Source: Acidobacteriota bacterium (GTDB taxonomy: Bacteria > Acidobacteriota > Vicinamibacteria > Vicinamibacterales > JAKQTR01). From it: a stretch of 38,057 bases of DNA. Under the pieces are notes generated by a model. The model made no database searches. It had not been told where the DNA came from and saw only the letters and a list, made by a program, of their open reading frames with translations. This document shows positions 1 through 8,599 of the stretch, in pieces. Position numbers and translations under genes: made by a program. The stretch is taken from NCBI GenBank assembly GCA_026393755.1, contig JAPKZO010000016.1, positions 34,757-72,813 on the forward strand, read 5' to 3'. Numbering within the stretch: position 1 is the first letter of the stretch; each line of letters begins with the position of its first letter.

Positions 1-18
1 TTGGCGGATATCACATGA
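1..18 (+). CDS. C-terminal end of an upstream gene (partial)
   Basis: The first 18 bases read in frame as LADIT followed by TGA. The TGA overlaps the ATG of the HMG-CoA lyase gene as ATGA, an arrangement typical of translationally coupled genes in an operon. Only five residues are visible, so the product cannot be named. Genes of leucine or branched-chain acyl-CoA catabolism often precede HMG-CoA lyase, but that is context only. The call rests on the stop/start overlap. Confidence 0.35.
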   Translation: MADIT

Positions 19-920
19 GACTGCCCGCACAGGTCACCGTCGTCGACGTCGCGCCCCGAGACGGTCTGCAGAACGAGCGCGCGCGAACAACGACGGCGCA
101 GAAGGTCACCCTCGTCAATCTGCTCAGCGAGGCGGGGGTTCCCGTCATCGAGGCCGGGGCCTTTGTCAGCTTGAAATGGGTGCCCCAGATGGCTGACACG
201 GCCGGGGTCATGGCGCTGATCGAGCGCCGGCCCGGCACGCGCTATCCCGTGCTCGTCCCGAACCTGCGAGGGCTCGAGCGGGCGCTGGCCGCCGGCTCGC
301 GCGACATTGCCGTCCTGGCGGCTTCGTCAGAAACGTTCAGCCGCCGCAATATCAACCAGTCGATTGAGGAGTCGTTCGTCACGATCGCGGCCGTGTGCGG
401 GCGGGCCAACCAGGCAGGTGTCAGCGTCCGCGGCTACCTGTCCACGTGCTTCGGCTGTCCCTACGAAGGGGAGGTGTCCCCGGAACGCGTGGGTGAACTG
501 GCCAGGGACCTGTTCGCACTCGGCGTCTCCGAGGTCGCCATCAGTGACACGATTGGCGTCGCCCATCCCGGGCAGGTCTGGCAGGTGCTCGACGCGGTGG
601 CGAAGCACGCCTCGCTCTCGACGATCGCGCTGCATTTCCATGACACGCGGGGCACCGCGCTCGCCAACGTCCTCGCCGGTCTCCAGGCGGATGTGACGAC
701 CTACTACGCCTCGTGCGGTGGCCTGGGCGGCTGTCCCTACGCTCCCGGCGCGTCGGGCAATCTGGCCACCGAGGACCTGGTCTACATGCTCAACGGACTC
801 GGAATCGACACCGGCATCGATCTGGACCGATTGCTCGCGGCATCGACGTTTGCGTCAACCCGGATCGATCATCCACTGCCCTCGCGCTACTTCCAGGCCT
901 CGCGCGCCGTCCGCCGGTAG
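15..920 (+). CDS. mvaB: Hydroxymethylglutaryl-CoA lyase
   Basis: Cleaves 3-hydroxy-3-methylglutaryl-CoA to acetoacetate and acetyl-CoA at the end of leucine degradation; cytoplasmic TIM-barrel enzyme of the DRE-TIM family. At 301 residues it has normal length. Visible active-site features are APRDGLQNE (R15, D16), the metal-binding HFH (H207, H209), and GGLGGCPYAPGASGN with catalytic C240 and metal ligand N249. An oddity is YYASCGGLGGC: well-characterised members have Asp (as in FDSSV or VDSSV) where Y231 stands here, and there is an extra cysteine at 234. The start codon overlaps the stop of the upstream gene (ATGA), suggesting an operon entering from the left. The gene converges on the M28 peptidase gene with only four bases between the stops. 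Confidence 0.92.
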   Translation: MRLPAQVTVVDVAPRDGLQNERARTTTAQKVTLVNLLSEAGVPVIEAGAFVSLKWVPQMADTAGVMALIERRPGTRYPVLVPNLRGLERALAAGSRDIAVLAASSETFSRRNINQSIEESFVTIAAVCGRANQAGVSVRGYLSTCFGCPYEGEVSPERVGELARDLFALGVSEVAISDTIGVAHPGQVWQVLDAVAKHASLSTIALHFHDTRGTALANVLAGLQADVTTYYASCGGLGGCPYAPGASGNLATEDLVYMLNGLGIDTGIDLDRLLAASTFASTRIDHPLPSRYFQASRAVRR

Positions 921-924
921 CCCG

Positions 925-3105
925 TTACTTCTTTCTTGTCACGACGGGCGGCGCCTTTACGATCTCAACCTGTCCGCTCGTTTCGAGCGTCTTCACGGCC
1001 GCCGCCACCAACTCCAGATCGATGTCCGGATACTGAGGCGACACGGCCCATGCAAACTTGAAGTCGTTGTTGCTGGTGGTCACCTGGCCGTACTCAGCGC
1101 GCACGGCGTTGTAGATGTCGAGGATGCTGCGCGTGCCGTCGATGAAACCCGACACCTCCGACTGCGCGAGCGACGGCAGTCCGGCGGCGCGCTCGCCCGT
1201 CCGACCGCCACCAGCCGCCTCTCCGCGTCCGCCCCGCCCGCCGGCCGGCCGATCCGTCAACTTGCGGATGTCTTCGGAGAACGGCCTGAACTTCTTCTTC
1301 GGAATGAGCGTCGAGAGTTCGAGCGCCCTGGGACCGGGTGTCGGCATCACCGGCTTGATCCCGAAGGCCGCCGCCTGCGTTCTGAACACCGCTTCCAGCT
1401 TGGTGGCTTGCAGCGCGCGCGCCGTGTCAAGCCCTGCCACGAGCGTCTTCACGACGCTCTGAAGGCCGGCGTCAGCGCCGAGCGTCATCGTCGATTCCAC
1501 GCCGCCCTTGCTGCGGTTCGCCGCCCACGTCACCTTGTTGGCCGCGGCGGCGTACTGGTCGGGCAACTTCGCCCCGTCCCCTGTCATCAGGCGAATACTC
1601 TGCCTCGCCACCTCCGAGATCCACTTCTCACCGTACGCCGCCGATTCCCACGCCAGCGCCTTGGCCTCCGGCACCCCGGCCATGGCCAGGTAATAGAACG
1701 ACGCCGCCCCCACAAATCCGATGCGCTTGGTTTCGGTCGGATCGGTCATCCCGACCGTGTCCGCGCTCGAATGATAGAAGTTGTCGGGCCAGTGATTGAA
1801 CTGCATCGCGGGAATGCCGGCGCCCAGAAACACCGCATGGTCGCTGGCGGCAATAAACGGCACGAGCCGGTAGTTGAACGGCCCGTTGTTGCCGGTCTGT
1901 GTGCGGATCTCGGTCTGATCGACGAACTGCAGCAGGTTGGCGATGAGGTCATTCAGATACGACGGCACTGAATCCGGCGTCATCTTCATGCGCAGGTAGG
2001 TATCCGTCTTCTTCAGATCCGACCCCGGCATGTCGTAGTTCATCGCCGCGATGAGCGTGTCGGCCAACTCCGGGTGCTTGAACATGTACGCCCTGGTGCC
2101 CGAGATCTCGGGGACCCAGAGGAAGTGGATCGTTCGTTTCGGCCTCGGCAGCACACGGTCGCGAATCAGCCGCGCAAGCGTCCGCGCGATCTCCAGCGTC
2201 GTGCCCACACCGGAACAGTTGTCGTTGGCGCCGGGCGTGGCGATGGTCTCGAAGGCATGGGCGACAATCATCAGATCGCCCCCCTTGGGATCGGCGCCTG
2301 GAATCGAGGCCGACACGACGTTCATCTTCGAGGGGTACCGCTTCGTCTTCACGTGCGATCGCACGACGACTCGCTGCCCGCGCTCAATGTAGGACTGCAG
2401 TTCCATGACCTGCCGCAGCGACAGCACCCAGCCGAATCCCCCCTTGTCCGTCCTCGGCGTGATCGATGTCCACCCCAACTGGTCGAGCGTGTAACCGGCG
2501 GAGTTGGCGCTCACGCCGGCGCTGCCCGTGCCGAGCGCGCCAGCCGCGCTCTTCTGCGTCACCGCGACGTCGAACACCTGCCTGACGCCAGTGTCCCCGA
2601 AGACGATCTTGCCCGCGACGTCCTTGCCGGTGTAGTCCGCCTCACGGCCCGCACCGACATACACGACTTCGGCCTCGACGTCTCCGCTCAGACTGCCCTT
2701 GGCCAGCGCCGTGGGCACCTGGTTGATGCTCGCCATCTTCTTGAGCACCGGCTGCACGAGCCACAGGTCGGCTTCCTCGGCATCCCACTCGTCACCGGCC
2801 GGAAAGTACTCAACCTGAACGTCGGACAGGCCGAACCGGGTCGCCTCACGGCTGATGTAATCGGACTCGAAGTACGGGCCCGCATATTCTTCGGGCGTGC
2901 GATGGCGGTTCGCCGAGAGCATCTGCACGTGCAACAGCGCCTGCTCTCCCGAGTACTCGTTGAGGATGGCATCGCGGATGACCGGCGGCACGAGGCACCG
3001 ATCGGGCGGCGCCTGTCCAGACATCGTGACTGCGCCAGCCAGGGCGGTCGCGGCGAGCACGATCCAAGCTGACGTCTTGCGCGGAATCTGTCTCTGAGTA
3101 GTCAT
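925..3105 (-). CDS. Secreted M28-family metallopeptidase
   Basis: 726-residue exported protein with an N-terminal hydrophobic segment (about residues 12-30). The start was chosen at MTTQRQ because GGAGG lies seven bases upstream; an open frame continues far upstream without support. The M28 zinc aminopeptidase core is visible: H283 in VAHAFET, D295 in PGANDNCSG, E333 in WVPEISGT, D358 in NYDMPG and H445 in FYHSSADT. Residues about 130-250 look like an inserted PA-type domain. A Gly/Arg-rich linker (about 622-642) leads to a C-terminal stretch (650-720) resembling a small winged helix. Two positions differ from classical M28: the usual HxD aspartate is Phe (HAF), and the usual Glu-Glu pair is Pro-Glu. 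Substrate is unknown. M28 fold is near certain; activity is less so. Confidence 0.85.
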   Translation of the reverse strand: MTTQRQIPRKTSAWIVLAATALAGAVTMSGQAPPDRCLVPPVIRDAILNEYSGEQALLHVQMLSANRHRTPEEYAGPYFESDYISREATRFGLSDVQVEYFPAGDEWDAEEADLWLVQPVLKKMASINQVPTALAKGSLSGDVEAEVVYVGAGREADYTGKDVAGKIVFGDTGVRQVFDVAVTQKSAAGALGTGSAGVSANSAGYTLDQLGWTSITPRTDKGGFGWVLSLRQVMELQSYIERGQRVVVRSHVKTKRYPSKMNVVSASIPGADPKGGDLMIVAHAFETIATPGANDNCSGVGTTLEIARTLARLIRDRVLPRPKRTIHFLWVPEISGTRAYMFKHPELADTLIAAMNYDMPGSDLKKTDTYLRMKMTPDSVPSYLNDLIANLLQFVDQTEIRTQTGNNGPFNYRLVPFIAASDHAVFLGAGIPAMQFNHWPDNFYHSSADTVGMTDPTETKRIGFVGAASFYYLAMAGVPEAKALAWESAAYGEKWISEVARQSIRLMTGDGAKLPDQYAAAANKVTWAANRSKGGVESTMTLGADAGLQSVVKTLVAGLDTARALQATKLEAVFRTQAAAFGIKPVMPTPGPRALELSTLIPKKKFRPFSEDIRKLTDRPAGGRGGRGEAAGGGRTGERAAGLPSLAQSEVSGFIDGTRSILDIYNAVRAEYGQVTTSNNDFKFAWAVSPQYPDIDLELVAAAVKTLETSGQVEIVKAPPVVTRKK

Positions 3106-3150
3106 CCACTCCTCCATCCGAAACGACTGAAGCACCTGCTCGGGTGCGGC

Positions 3151-3156
3151 AGCATA
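3151..3156 (-). promoter_or_regulatory. Possible extended -10 for the M28 peptidase gene
   Basis: On the minus strand the sequence reads TGCTATGCT, an extended -10 (TGn followed by TATGCT), about 46 bases before the chosen ATG. No good -35 box accompanies it. Confidence 0.35.
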
Positions 3157-3202
3157 GCACACGCGAGAATGGCCGGGGTGATGCGGTTGAGAGGTGGCGC
3201 GG

Positions 3203-3216
3203 CGCTTCGCGAAGCG
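3203..3216. repeat. 14-bp perfect palindrome between divergent genes
   Basis: CGCTTCGCGAAGCG is its own reverse complement. It lies in the 255-bp gap between the divergently transcribed M28 peptidase and OsmC genes. A second short inverted repeat, CCCGC-tgg-GCGGG, lies near 3268-3280. It could be an operator or simply a member of the palindromic repeats that are common in this window; nothing decides between these. Confidence 0.5.
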
Positions 3217-3360
3217 GCCCCTCGAACCAAGAGAAGAAGAAGGGCGGGGACGCGGAGGAGCCGTCGTCCCGCTGGGCGGGAACTGCGCGAGAGAAGCAGG
3301 AAGCGTGATGGTATGCTGGACGTCTCGATGGATTCCTGCTCCCCGGAGGTAACTGACACC

Positions 3361-3780
3361 ATGACGATCAGCAATTCGACGGCGGTCTGGAAGGGCAATC
3401 TCACCGATGGCGCTGGCACGATGAAGCTCGGGAAAGGCGCCTACGAAGGCCCCTTCACGTGGGCGTCCCGATTCGCCACCGGGGCGGGCACGAATCCAGA
3501 GGAGCTGATCGGTGCGGCCCACGCGGGCTGCTACTCCATGTTCCTCTCGGCCATCCTGTCGAAAAGCGGCTTCCCTCCGGCGGAAATCCGGACATCGGCG
3601 AGCGTGCACCTGGGTGATGGCCCGGCGATTACGCTCATCGAACTGACAACCGACGCGCGGGTGCCCGGATGTGACGAGGCCACGTTCCAGCGGCATGCCG
3701 AACAGGCCAAAGCCGGCTGTCCCGTGTCAAAGGCTCTGGCGGCGGTCACGATCAAGTTGACCGCGCGGCTGGTCGCGTAG
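3361..3780 (+). CDS. osmC: OsmC family peroxiredoxin
   Basis: Thiol-dependent organic hydroperoxide reductase, cytoplasmic, 139 residues as usual for the OsmC/Ohr family. The two redox cysteines are in their conserved settings: C57 in HAGCYSMFLS and C120 in KAGCPVSKAL. The start ATG at 3361 is preceded by GGAGGT ten bases upstream, and the upstream open frame does not resemble OsmC. The N-terminal pattern AVWKGNL..GAGTMKLG is characteristic of the OsmC rather than the Ohr branch. The PfkB-type kinase starts 24 bases after the stop, so the two may be cotranscribed, although there is no obvious functional link. A weak -10 (TATGCT at 3312-3317) lies upstream. Confidence 0.9.
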   Translation: MTISNSTAVWKGNLTDGAGTMKLGKGAYEGPFTWASRFATGAGTNPEELIGAAHAGCYSMFLSAILSKSGFPPAEIRTSASVHLGDGPAITLIELTTDARVPGCDEATFQRHAEQAKAGCPVSKALAAVTIKLTARLVA

Positions 3781-3803
3781 CGCGCGGGGTCGTCGGCAGC
3801 GCG

Positions 3804-4763
3804 ATGCTCACCCACCCGGTGCGTCTGCTCGTCATCGGCGATATCGCGTGGGACATCCTTGTTCGCCCCGAGCGCGAGCTCGTCTGGGGATCGGACGTGT
3901 TCGGCCGCGTCGAATTGCTGCCGGGGGGCGCCGCCGCGAATGTCGCGGTCTGGGCGCGGCGGCTCGGCGCCGACGTCACGCTGGTCGGCAAGGTTGGCGA
4001 TGACACCCTGGGCGAGCTGATGCTCAGGCATCTGCGCGCGGAGGGCCTCTCGACCGAGATCCCGGTCGTCCCAGGCAAGCCGACGATGCGCATCGGGATT
4101 GTGATCGATCCGAAAGGCGAGCACGGATTCGTCACCGACCATTCGAACCCGATGTCGTTCTCGCCCGCTGATCTTCCGCCGACGCTGCTCGATCACACGG
4201 ACTGCGTGTTCTTCAACGGCTACGGGATCTTTACGTCACGGACCACGGAATTCCTGAGGCCGCTCCTCGCTGAGGCGCGCAGACGAGGTATCCCCACCGC
4301 ATTCGATCCCTCGTCATTCACGCTGATTGACGGCTATGGACCGCAGCGGCTGCTGGCCGAACTCGGATCGCTCGACCTGCTGCTGGCCAACCGGGAGGAG
4401 GCTCGAGCGCTCTGCGCTGGCGCCGATCTGTCGCGTCTGAGCGCGACCGCCCGTGTCGTTGTCGTGAAACAGGGAGCCGATGGCGCGTCGGCGTCTACCT
4501 CCACCGACACATGGCGCGCCGCAGCCGCCCCCGCGGTGGTCGTCGATACGACCGGTGCAGGCGACGCGTTCGACGCCGCCTATCTGGTGGAGTACCTGTC
4601 GAGCGGGAACGTCGATGCGTCGCTCGAGGCGGGAAACACGCTCGGCGCCCACGTGGCCAGCCATGTCGGCGCCCAGCCGGAACCCGCATCGCGCCCGGCT
4701 ACTCCGCCAGACACACCCATCGCCTCGGTACGAGAGCCCAACCGAGGTGCGGGTTGGGATTGA
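3804..4763 (+). CDS. PfkB-family carbohydrate kinase
   Basis: 319-residue cytoplasmic sugar or nucleoside kinase of the ribokinase fold. PfkB signature 1 is seen around residues 47-75 (GGAAANVAVWARRLGADV, then VGKVGDDTLGE). Signature 2 is VDTTGAGDAFDAAYL near residue 250, with the catalytic Asp in GAGD. The residues that decide substrate cannot be read by eye, so fructose, ribose, adenosine and tagatose-6-phosphate remain possible. The last 30 residues after the kinase core are Pro/Ala-rich and probably disordered. It starts 24 bases after osmC. Confidence 0.85.
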   Translation: MLTHPVRLLVIGDIAWDILVRPERELVWGSDVFGRVELLPGGAAANVAVWARRLGADVTLVGKVGDDTLGELMLRHLRAEGLSTEIPVVPGKPTMRIGIVIDPKGEHGFVTDHSNPMSFSPADLPPTLLDHTDCVFFNGYGIFTSRTTEFLRPLLAEARRRGIPTAFDPSSFTLIDGYGPQRLLAELGSLDLLLANREEARALCAGADLSRLSATARVVVVKQGADGASASTSTDTWRAAAAPAVVVDTTGAGDAFDAAYLVEYLSSGNVDASLEAGNTLGAHVASHVGAQPEPASRPATPPDTPIASVREPNRGAGWD

Positions 4764-4820
4764 GGATGTTGACCAGAGCCGCTTGAAACAGCGTGCCTGC
4801 ACAGGCGCGTCAATCGGCCG

Positions 4821-5216
4821 CTACCAGACTGTGACAACGATGGACGAATCGGTGATGTTGGCGTCCTTGGTCACGAGCGGCAATCGATGGACCTTTGCGG
4901 TCGCCGTGATGATCCGGTCGAACTGGTCGCCATGGGGCAGCTCCAGCGCCGGTGCCACTATGGCGATGTCCAGCGTGATCGGGAGCACGGTGACGTAGTT
5001 GAGCAGGTTGCCGAGGACGGTCGCCGGTGATCCGTCGAACGAGATCCGCCGCAAGTGTCGCAGCAGCCCGATCTCCTGCAACGTGACATCGGCAATGGCC
5101 AACTGCTCGTACGGGGTGGTGCTGATGGCCCGGGCCGCCTTGGTGCCCAACCGGTCATCGTCGGTGGCCGCCCACAAAAACGCGTGCGTATCGAGCAGGT
5201 ACTTGAGGCGGGCCAT
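4821..5216 (-). CDS. vapC: PIN-domain toxin, VapC type
   Basis: 131-residue PIN-domain RNase, toxin of a type II toxin-antitoxin pair. The acidic metal-binding residues are in place: D9 in YLLDTHAFLWAATDD, E48 in LQEIG, D97 in HGDQFDRIITATA and D118 in VTKDANI. The LLDTHAFLW start and the HGDxFDR motif are typical of the VapC branch that pairs with Phd/YefM-like antitoxins. The start ATG overlaps the antitoxin stop as ATGA (5214-5218), which implies translational coupling with the antitoxin made first. The two genes form an isolated module between the sugar kinase and the FAD dehydrogenase. Confidence 0.88.
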   Translation of the reverse strand: MARLKYLLDTHAFLWAATDDDRLGTKAARAISTTPYEQLAIADVTLQEIGLLRHLRRISFDGSPATVLGNLLNYVTVLPITLDIAIVAPALELPHGDQFDRIITATAKVHRLPLVTKDANITDSSIVVTVW

Positions 5217-5437
5217 CAGAGCGATGGTTTCCAGCCGTGGCCGGGAAGCGTCGGCTTGGACAGATCGTCGTGGAAGACAATCTTGCCTTTGGCTGCGCCG
5301 AGCAGGGACTTCCGGGCCGCACCGGCGGTGAACAGGAACTCCCCTTCTCTATCTCGCACGCGAACCGCCTCGCCTTTGCGGGCCTTCGCTTTGAAGGTCG
5401 CAAAGTCGCGCAAGAACGTGCGGGTGTTTGTAACCAT
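5216..5437 (-). CDS. Phd/YefM-like antitoxin partner of VapC
   Basis: 73-residue antitoxin read from MVTNTRTFLRDF. The pattern of an N-terminal DNA-binding half followed by KARKGEAVRVRDREGEFLF is the familiar Phd/YefM-like form. A longer open frame to 5491 exists, but the extra 18 residues are unlike the family. A modest GGA lies just before the chosen start. Such antitoxins bind their own promoter and neutralise the PIN RNase through the C-terminal half. The stop overlaps the vapC start. Confidence 0.78.
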   Translation of the reverse strand: MVTNTRTFLRDFATFKAKARKGEAVRVRDREGEFLFTAGAARKSLLGAAKGKIVFHDDLSKPTLPGHGWKPSL

Positions 5438-5444
5438 GCTGTCC

Positions 5445-5473
5445 AGAGTGTCTGACGTACTATCATTTGTCAA
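5445..5473 (-). promoter_or_regulatory. Possible promoter of the toxin-antitoxin operon
   Basis: A perfect -35 hexamer TTGACA (minus strand, 5473-5468) is followed after 17 bases by a poor -10, CACTCT. The resulting transcript would have a very short leader before the antitoxin ATG at 5437. TGAC and GTCA half-sites flank the spacer and could belong to an autoregulatory operator, but the symmetry is weak. Confidence 0.3.
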
Positions 5474-5542
5474 GCATCCGATCCAGGGCATCCGGTCACG
5501 TGGCGGCGTGGCGCGACGATGGTGTGGAACCCGGAGTCGCTG

Positions 5543-8398
5543 CTATCGCCCCAAGCCCTTACGCAGCAACTCGGCAATGTGCCATACGCGGCGACCGGTC
5601 GCCTGCGTCACCTGCTCGCGACAGCTGAACCCGTTCGATACGATGTACGTGTCGTCCGAGGCGGCGCGCACCGCGGGCAGCAGCCCCCGTTCCCCTGCCT
5701 GGATCGAGACGTCGTAGTGACTGCGCTCGAACCCAAACGCGCCGGCCATGCCGCAGCAGCCCGCATCGAGCAGCGTGAAGTCGAGCCCCAGCTTCTTCAG
5801 CACGGCGATTTCGTCGTCTATCCGGAGCGACGCCTTGTGGTGGCAGTGCGCCTGCACAACGGCTCGGCCCGAGAGCGTCGCAGGCACGGTCTTGCCTTCC
5901 TTCTCCAGGAATTCCGTGAGAAAGAACGTCTGCTCGCTCAGCTTCCGGGCGAGCGCGTCGTCGGGGAAAAAGCGCAACAGCTCGTCCCTGAACACAGACA
6001 CGCAGCTTGGCTCGAGTCCGACGATGGGGACGCCGGCGTCGATGTCGGCGCGCAGGCTCTCGAGAATATCGGCCAGTTGACGGCGGGCTGCGTCGAGCAG
6101 GCCGTGATCGTAGAGCGGACGGCCGCAACAGAGACGCTTTCGTGGAATGTCCACGCGGTAGCCGACCGCCTCGAGTACGTCGGCGGCCGCCCTGGCCACT
6201 TCGGGATGGAAGTAGTTGTTGGACGTATCAGCCCACAGCAGCACTCGCGGACGCGAGTCGCCCCGGCCCGAGGCCGGCGAAAACGAACGCCTGAAACTGC
6301 GCGCGGCAAACGCCGGCAGGCGCCGCTCTGGCGCGACATCAAGCGCCCATTTCACCATCGTGCTGAACGGCGGCACCTGCGTGAAGAGGTTGGCCAGCCA
6401 CGGCAGATACTCCGCCATCGCGGCCCACCGATGAATGTACCCGAATGCAAAGGCGCGCAGCGGCCGCCGCCGTCCCTCGTAGTAGTGCGAGAGAAACTCC
6501 GCCTTGTAGGCGGCCATGTCGACGCCCACCGGACATTCGCTCTTGCAGCTCTTACATGACAGGCAGAGGTCCAGCGCCTCGCGCACCGCCTCGCTGTGGA
6601 AGCCGTCCTTGACGACGTCGCCCTGGAGCATCTCGAACAACAGATGCGCCCGGCCGCGCGTCGAGTGCTGCTCATCCCGCGTCACCATGTACGAGGGGCA
6701 CATGGACCCGATGTCGGTCTTGCGGCACTTCCCCACGCCGACACAGCGCACGGCCGCTTCGCTAAAGCTGCCTTCGATCGGATACGCGAATCGGCTCGCC
6801 ACCTGCGGCGGGCGGTATTGCGGCATCCGCAGGTTCTCGTCGAGGCGGTAAGGGTTGACGACCTTGCCCGGGTTCATGCAATTGTCCGGATCCCAGATCG
6901 CCTTGAACTCGCGAAAGGCTTGAACCAGTTCCTCCCCGAACATCCGCGGCAGCAGTTCTGCCCGGGACTGCCCGTCGCCGTGCTCACCCGAGAGCGATCC
7001 GCCGTAGCCGACCACCAGGTCGGCGGCTTGTTCGACAAATCGGCGGTACGCAGCGATGCCCTCAGTCGACTTGAGGTCGAAGTTGATCCGCGTATGCACG
7101 CAGCCCTGTCCGAAATGCCCATACAGCGCGCCATGCAGGCCAAACGCCGCCATGAGCTTTCGGAAGTCCCGCAGGTAGTCGCCAAGCCGCTCCGGCGGCA
7201 CCGCGGCGTCTTCCCACCCCTCCCAGTTATGACCCTCGCCGGGTACGAAGGAGGTCGCACCGAGCGCCGACTCCCTGACGCTCCACGCATGCTGACTCTC
7301 CAGCGCATCGCGGAACAGCCGCATCGCCGGGGCATCTGGACGGGAGCCGAATCCCTCCATCAACGCCTCGGCCTTCGCCTCCGCTTCGGCGGCGGTCTCA
7401 CCGCCAAACTCGGCGTACAGCCACCCGCCGCCTGGCGGCAGCAGCGCCAGCCCCTTGGTGTTCAGCTTCTTCTTCCGCGTGTGCTCGACCAGCAGCGCAT
7501 CGATCCCTTCGAGACCGATCGGGCCGTAGCGGGTGACAAACGGAACGGCGTCGGCCGCGCGACACACGTCCTCGAATCCAAGCAGCAGCAGCGCCCGCGC
7601 CGGCGGACTCGGCACCAGACGAACCGTCGCTTCGAGAATCGTGACGCACGTCCCCTCGGTTCCGACCAGCGCCCGCGCAACATGAAACCCGTTCTCGGGC
7701 AGCAGGTAGTCGAGGTTATAGCCGGACACGCGGCGTGGGATTCGCGGAAACCGGGCCCTGACCAGATCGCCGTACCTGTCGCGCAAGGCGCGAAGCCCGC
7801 TGTAGATCTCGCCCCGTCTTCCGCCCTGGCCGATGATGCGCTCGATCTCGTCGTTCGAGGTGGCCCCGACCTTCAGCCGCAGGCCGTCGTACGTCACCAC
7901 ATCCAGTTCGTCGACGTTGTCATCCGTCTTGCCGGCCATCACCGAATGGGGCCCGCACGAGTTGTTGCCGATCATCCCGCCGACCGTGCACCACCGATGT
8001 GTTGCGGGATCGGGGGCAAACGTCAGGTGGTGTGTCTCGGCCTGCTCGCGCAGCCGATCCAGCACGACGCCAGGCTGAATGCGCGCCTGCCGGAGCGCCG
8101 GATCCACCGACAGGATCCGGTCGAGGTACCGGGACATGTCGAAGACGACGGCCACGTTGCAGCATTGGCCAGCGAGACTGGTGCCCGCACCGCGCGACAG
8201 AATCGGAGCGCCCGCACTGCGGCAGACCGCGACGGCGGAGACGATGTCGTCGACGTCGCGCGGCATGATTGCGCCGATCGGCACCTGTCGATAGTTGGAT
8301 GCGTCGGTGGCATAGAGCGCCCGGCTCGGGGGATCGAAGTGGACGTCGCCCTTGATCGTCGCGCGCAGCTGCGCCGCGAGTGCGCGTGCGTCACGCAT
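5543..8398 (-). CDS. YdiJ-like FAD-binding and 4Fe-4S dehydrogenase
   Basis: 951-residue fusion of a D-2-hydroxyacid dehydrogenase flavoprotein with an iron-sulfur subunit, as in YdiJ-type D-2-hydroxyglutarate or D-lactate dehydrogenases. The N-terminal half is an FAD-binding PCMH domain (ILSRGAGTSLAGQ, then GGMIGNNSCGPHS) followed by the FAD-oxidase C-terminal domain (SGEHGDGQSRAELL, FKAIWDPDNCMNPGKV). The C-terminal half carries two cysteine clusters (CVGVGKCRK with a following MCPSY, and CLSCKSCKSECPVGV) and two CCG-type motifs (LCCGRPLYDHG and DAGCCGMAGAFGFE), as in GlpC and the heterodisulfide reductase family. The start at MRDARALAAQ was preferred because GGGGAG lies eight bases upstream; a start at 8452 is also possible. 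The probable electron acceptor is a quinone. Exact substrate is not readable. Confidence 0.88.
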   Translation of the reverse strand: MRDARALAAQLRATIKGDVHFDPPSRALYATDASNYRQVPIGAIMPRDVDDIVSAVAVCRSAGAPILSRGAGTSLAGQCCNVAVVFDMSRYLDRILSVDPALRQARIQPGVVLDRLREQAETHHLTFAPDPATHRWCTVGGMIGNNSCGPHSVMAGKTDDNVDELDVVTYDGLRLKVGATSNDEIERIIGQGGRRGEIYSGLRALRDRYGDLVRARFPRIPRRVSGYNLDYLLPENGFHVARALVGTEGTCVTILEATVRLVPSPPARALLLLGFEDVCRAADAVPFVTRYGPIGLEGIDALLVEHTRKKKLNTKGLALLPPGGGWLYAEFGGETAAEAEAKAEALMEGFGSRPDAPAMRLFRDALESQHAWSVRESALGATSFVPGEGHNWEGWEDAAVPPERLGDYLRDFRKLMAAFGLHGALYGHFGQGCVHTRINFDLKSTEGIAAYRRFVEQAADLVVGYGGSLSGEHGDGQSRAELLPRMFGEELVQAFREFKAIWDPDNCMNPGKVVNPYRLDENLRMPQYRPPQVASRFAYPIEGSFSEAAVRCVGVGKCRKTDIGSMCPSYMVTRDEQHSTRGRAHLLFEMLQGDVVKDGFHSEAVREALDLCLSCKSCKSECPVGVDMAAYKAEFLSHYYEGRRRPLRAFAFGYIHRWAAMAEYLPWLANLFTQVPPFSTMVKWALDVAPERRLPAFAARSFRRSFSPASGRGDSRPRVLLWADTSNNYFHPEVARAAADVLEAVGYRVDIPRKRLCCGRPLYDHGLLDAARRQLADILESLRADIDAGVPIVGLEPSCVSVFRDELLRFFPDDALARKLSEQTFFLTEFLEKEGKTVPATLSGRAVVQAHCHHKASLRIDDEIAVLKKLGLDFTLLDAGCCGMAGAFGFERSHYDVSIQAGERGLLPAVRAASDDTYIVSNGFSCREQVTQATGRRVWHIAELLRKGLGR

Positions 8399-8481
8399 GT
8401 CAGGGGCTCCCCAGGTTCGACGAGCGGGCGTGGCAGCGGGCAGAGTGACCATGGCGCGGCCTTCAGCATACCAGAGGGCTG

Positions 8482-8487
8482 TATACT
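8482..8487 (+). promoter_or_regulatory. Possible -10 element for dedA
   Basis: TATACT matches five of six positions of a sigma-70 -10 box. The region 17 bases upstream (gccttc) is a poor -35. A transcript from here would carry a leader of about 105 bases containing the hairpins described next. Confidence 0.35.
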
Positions 8488-8513
8488 GGCTCGGTTGCCC
8501 ACGGCCACAAGAG

Positions 8514-8580
8514 GCGGAAACCGGGTTCGAAACCCGTTCCCGCGGCCGCAGAGAGGGCCGCCCACGCAGGTTTTGAAACC
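8514..8580 (+). repeat. Three consecutive inverted repeats in the dedA leader
   Basis: Three hairpins lie back to back between the possible -10 and the dedA start. The first is centred on CGGGT-tcgaa-ACCCG (8522-8536). The second is GCGGCC with GGCCGC (8542-8561). The third is GGTTT-tg-AAACC (8569-8580). The last ends seven bases before the AGAAAGGG ribosome-binding region. They could be a structured leader or a cluster of palindromic repeats. No known riboswitch class is recognised. Confidence 0.4.
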
Positions 8581-8599
8581 GTCTCCAGAAAGGGTTCGC

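Noticed and set aside
8514-8543. tRNA-like T-arm (CGGGTTCGAAACCCG)
   Set aside because: The stem and TTCGAA loop resemble a T-arm, but no acceptor stem, D-arm or anticodon arm can be built from the 65 bases upstream. Kept only as a hairpin.
6596-8599. Long open plus-strand frame upstream of dedA
   Set aside because: It is antisense to the FAD/Fe-S dehydrogenase, has Arg/His-rich composition and no family likeness; GC-rich codon bias on the true strand explains it. Similar antisense frames at 9707-10855 and 20264-21574 were rejected for the same reason.
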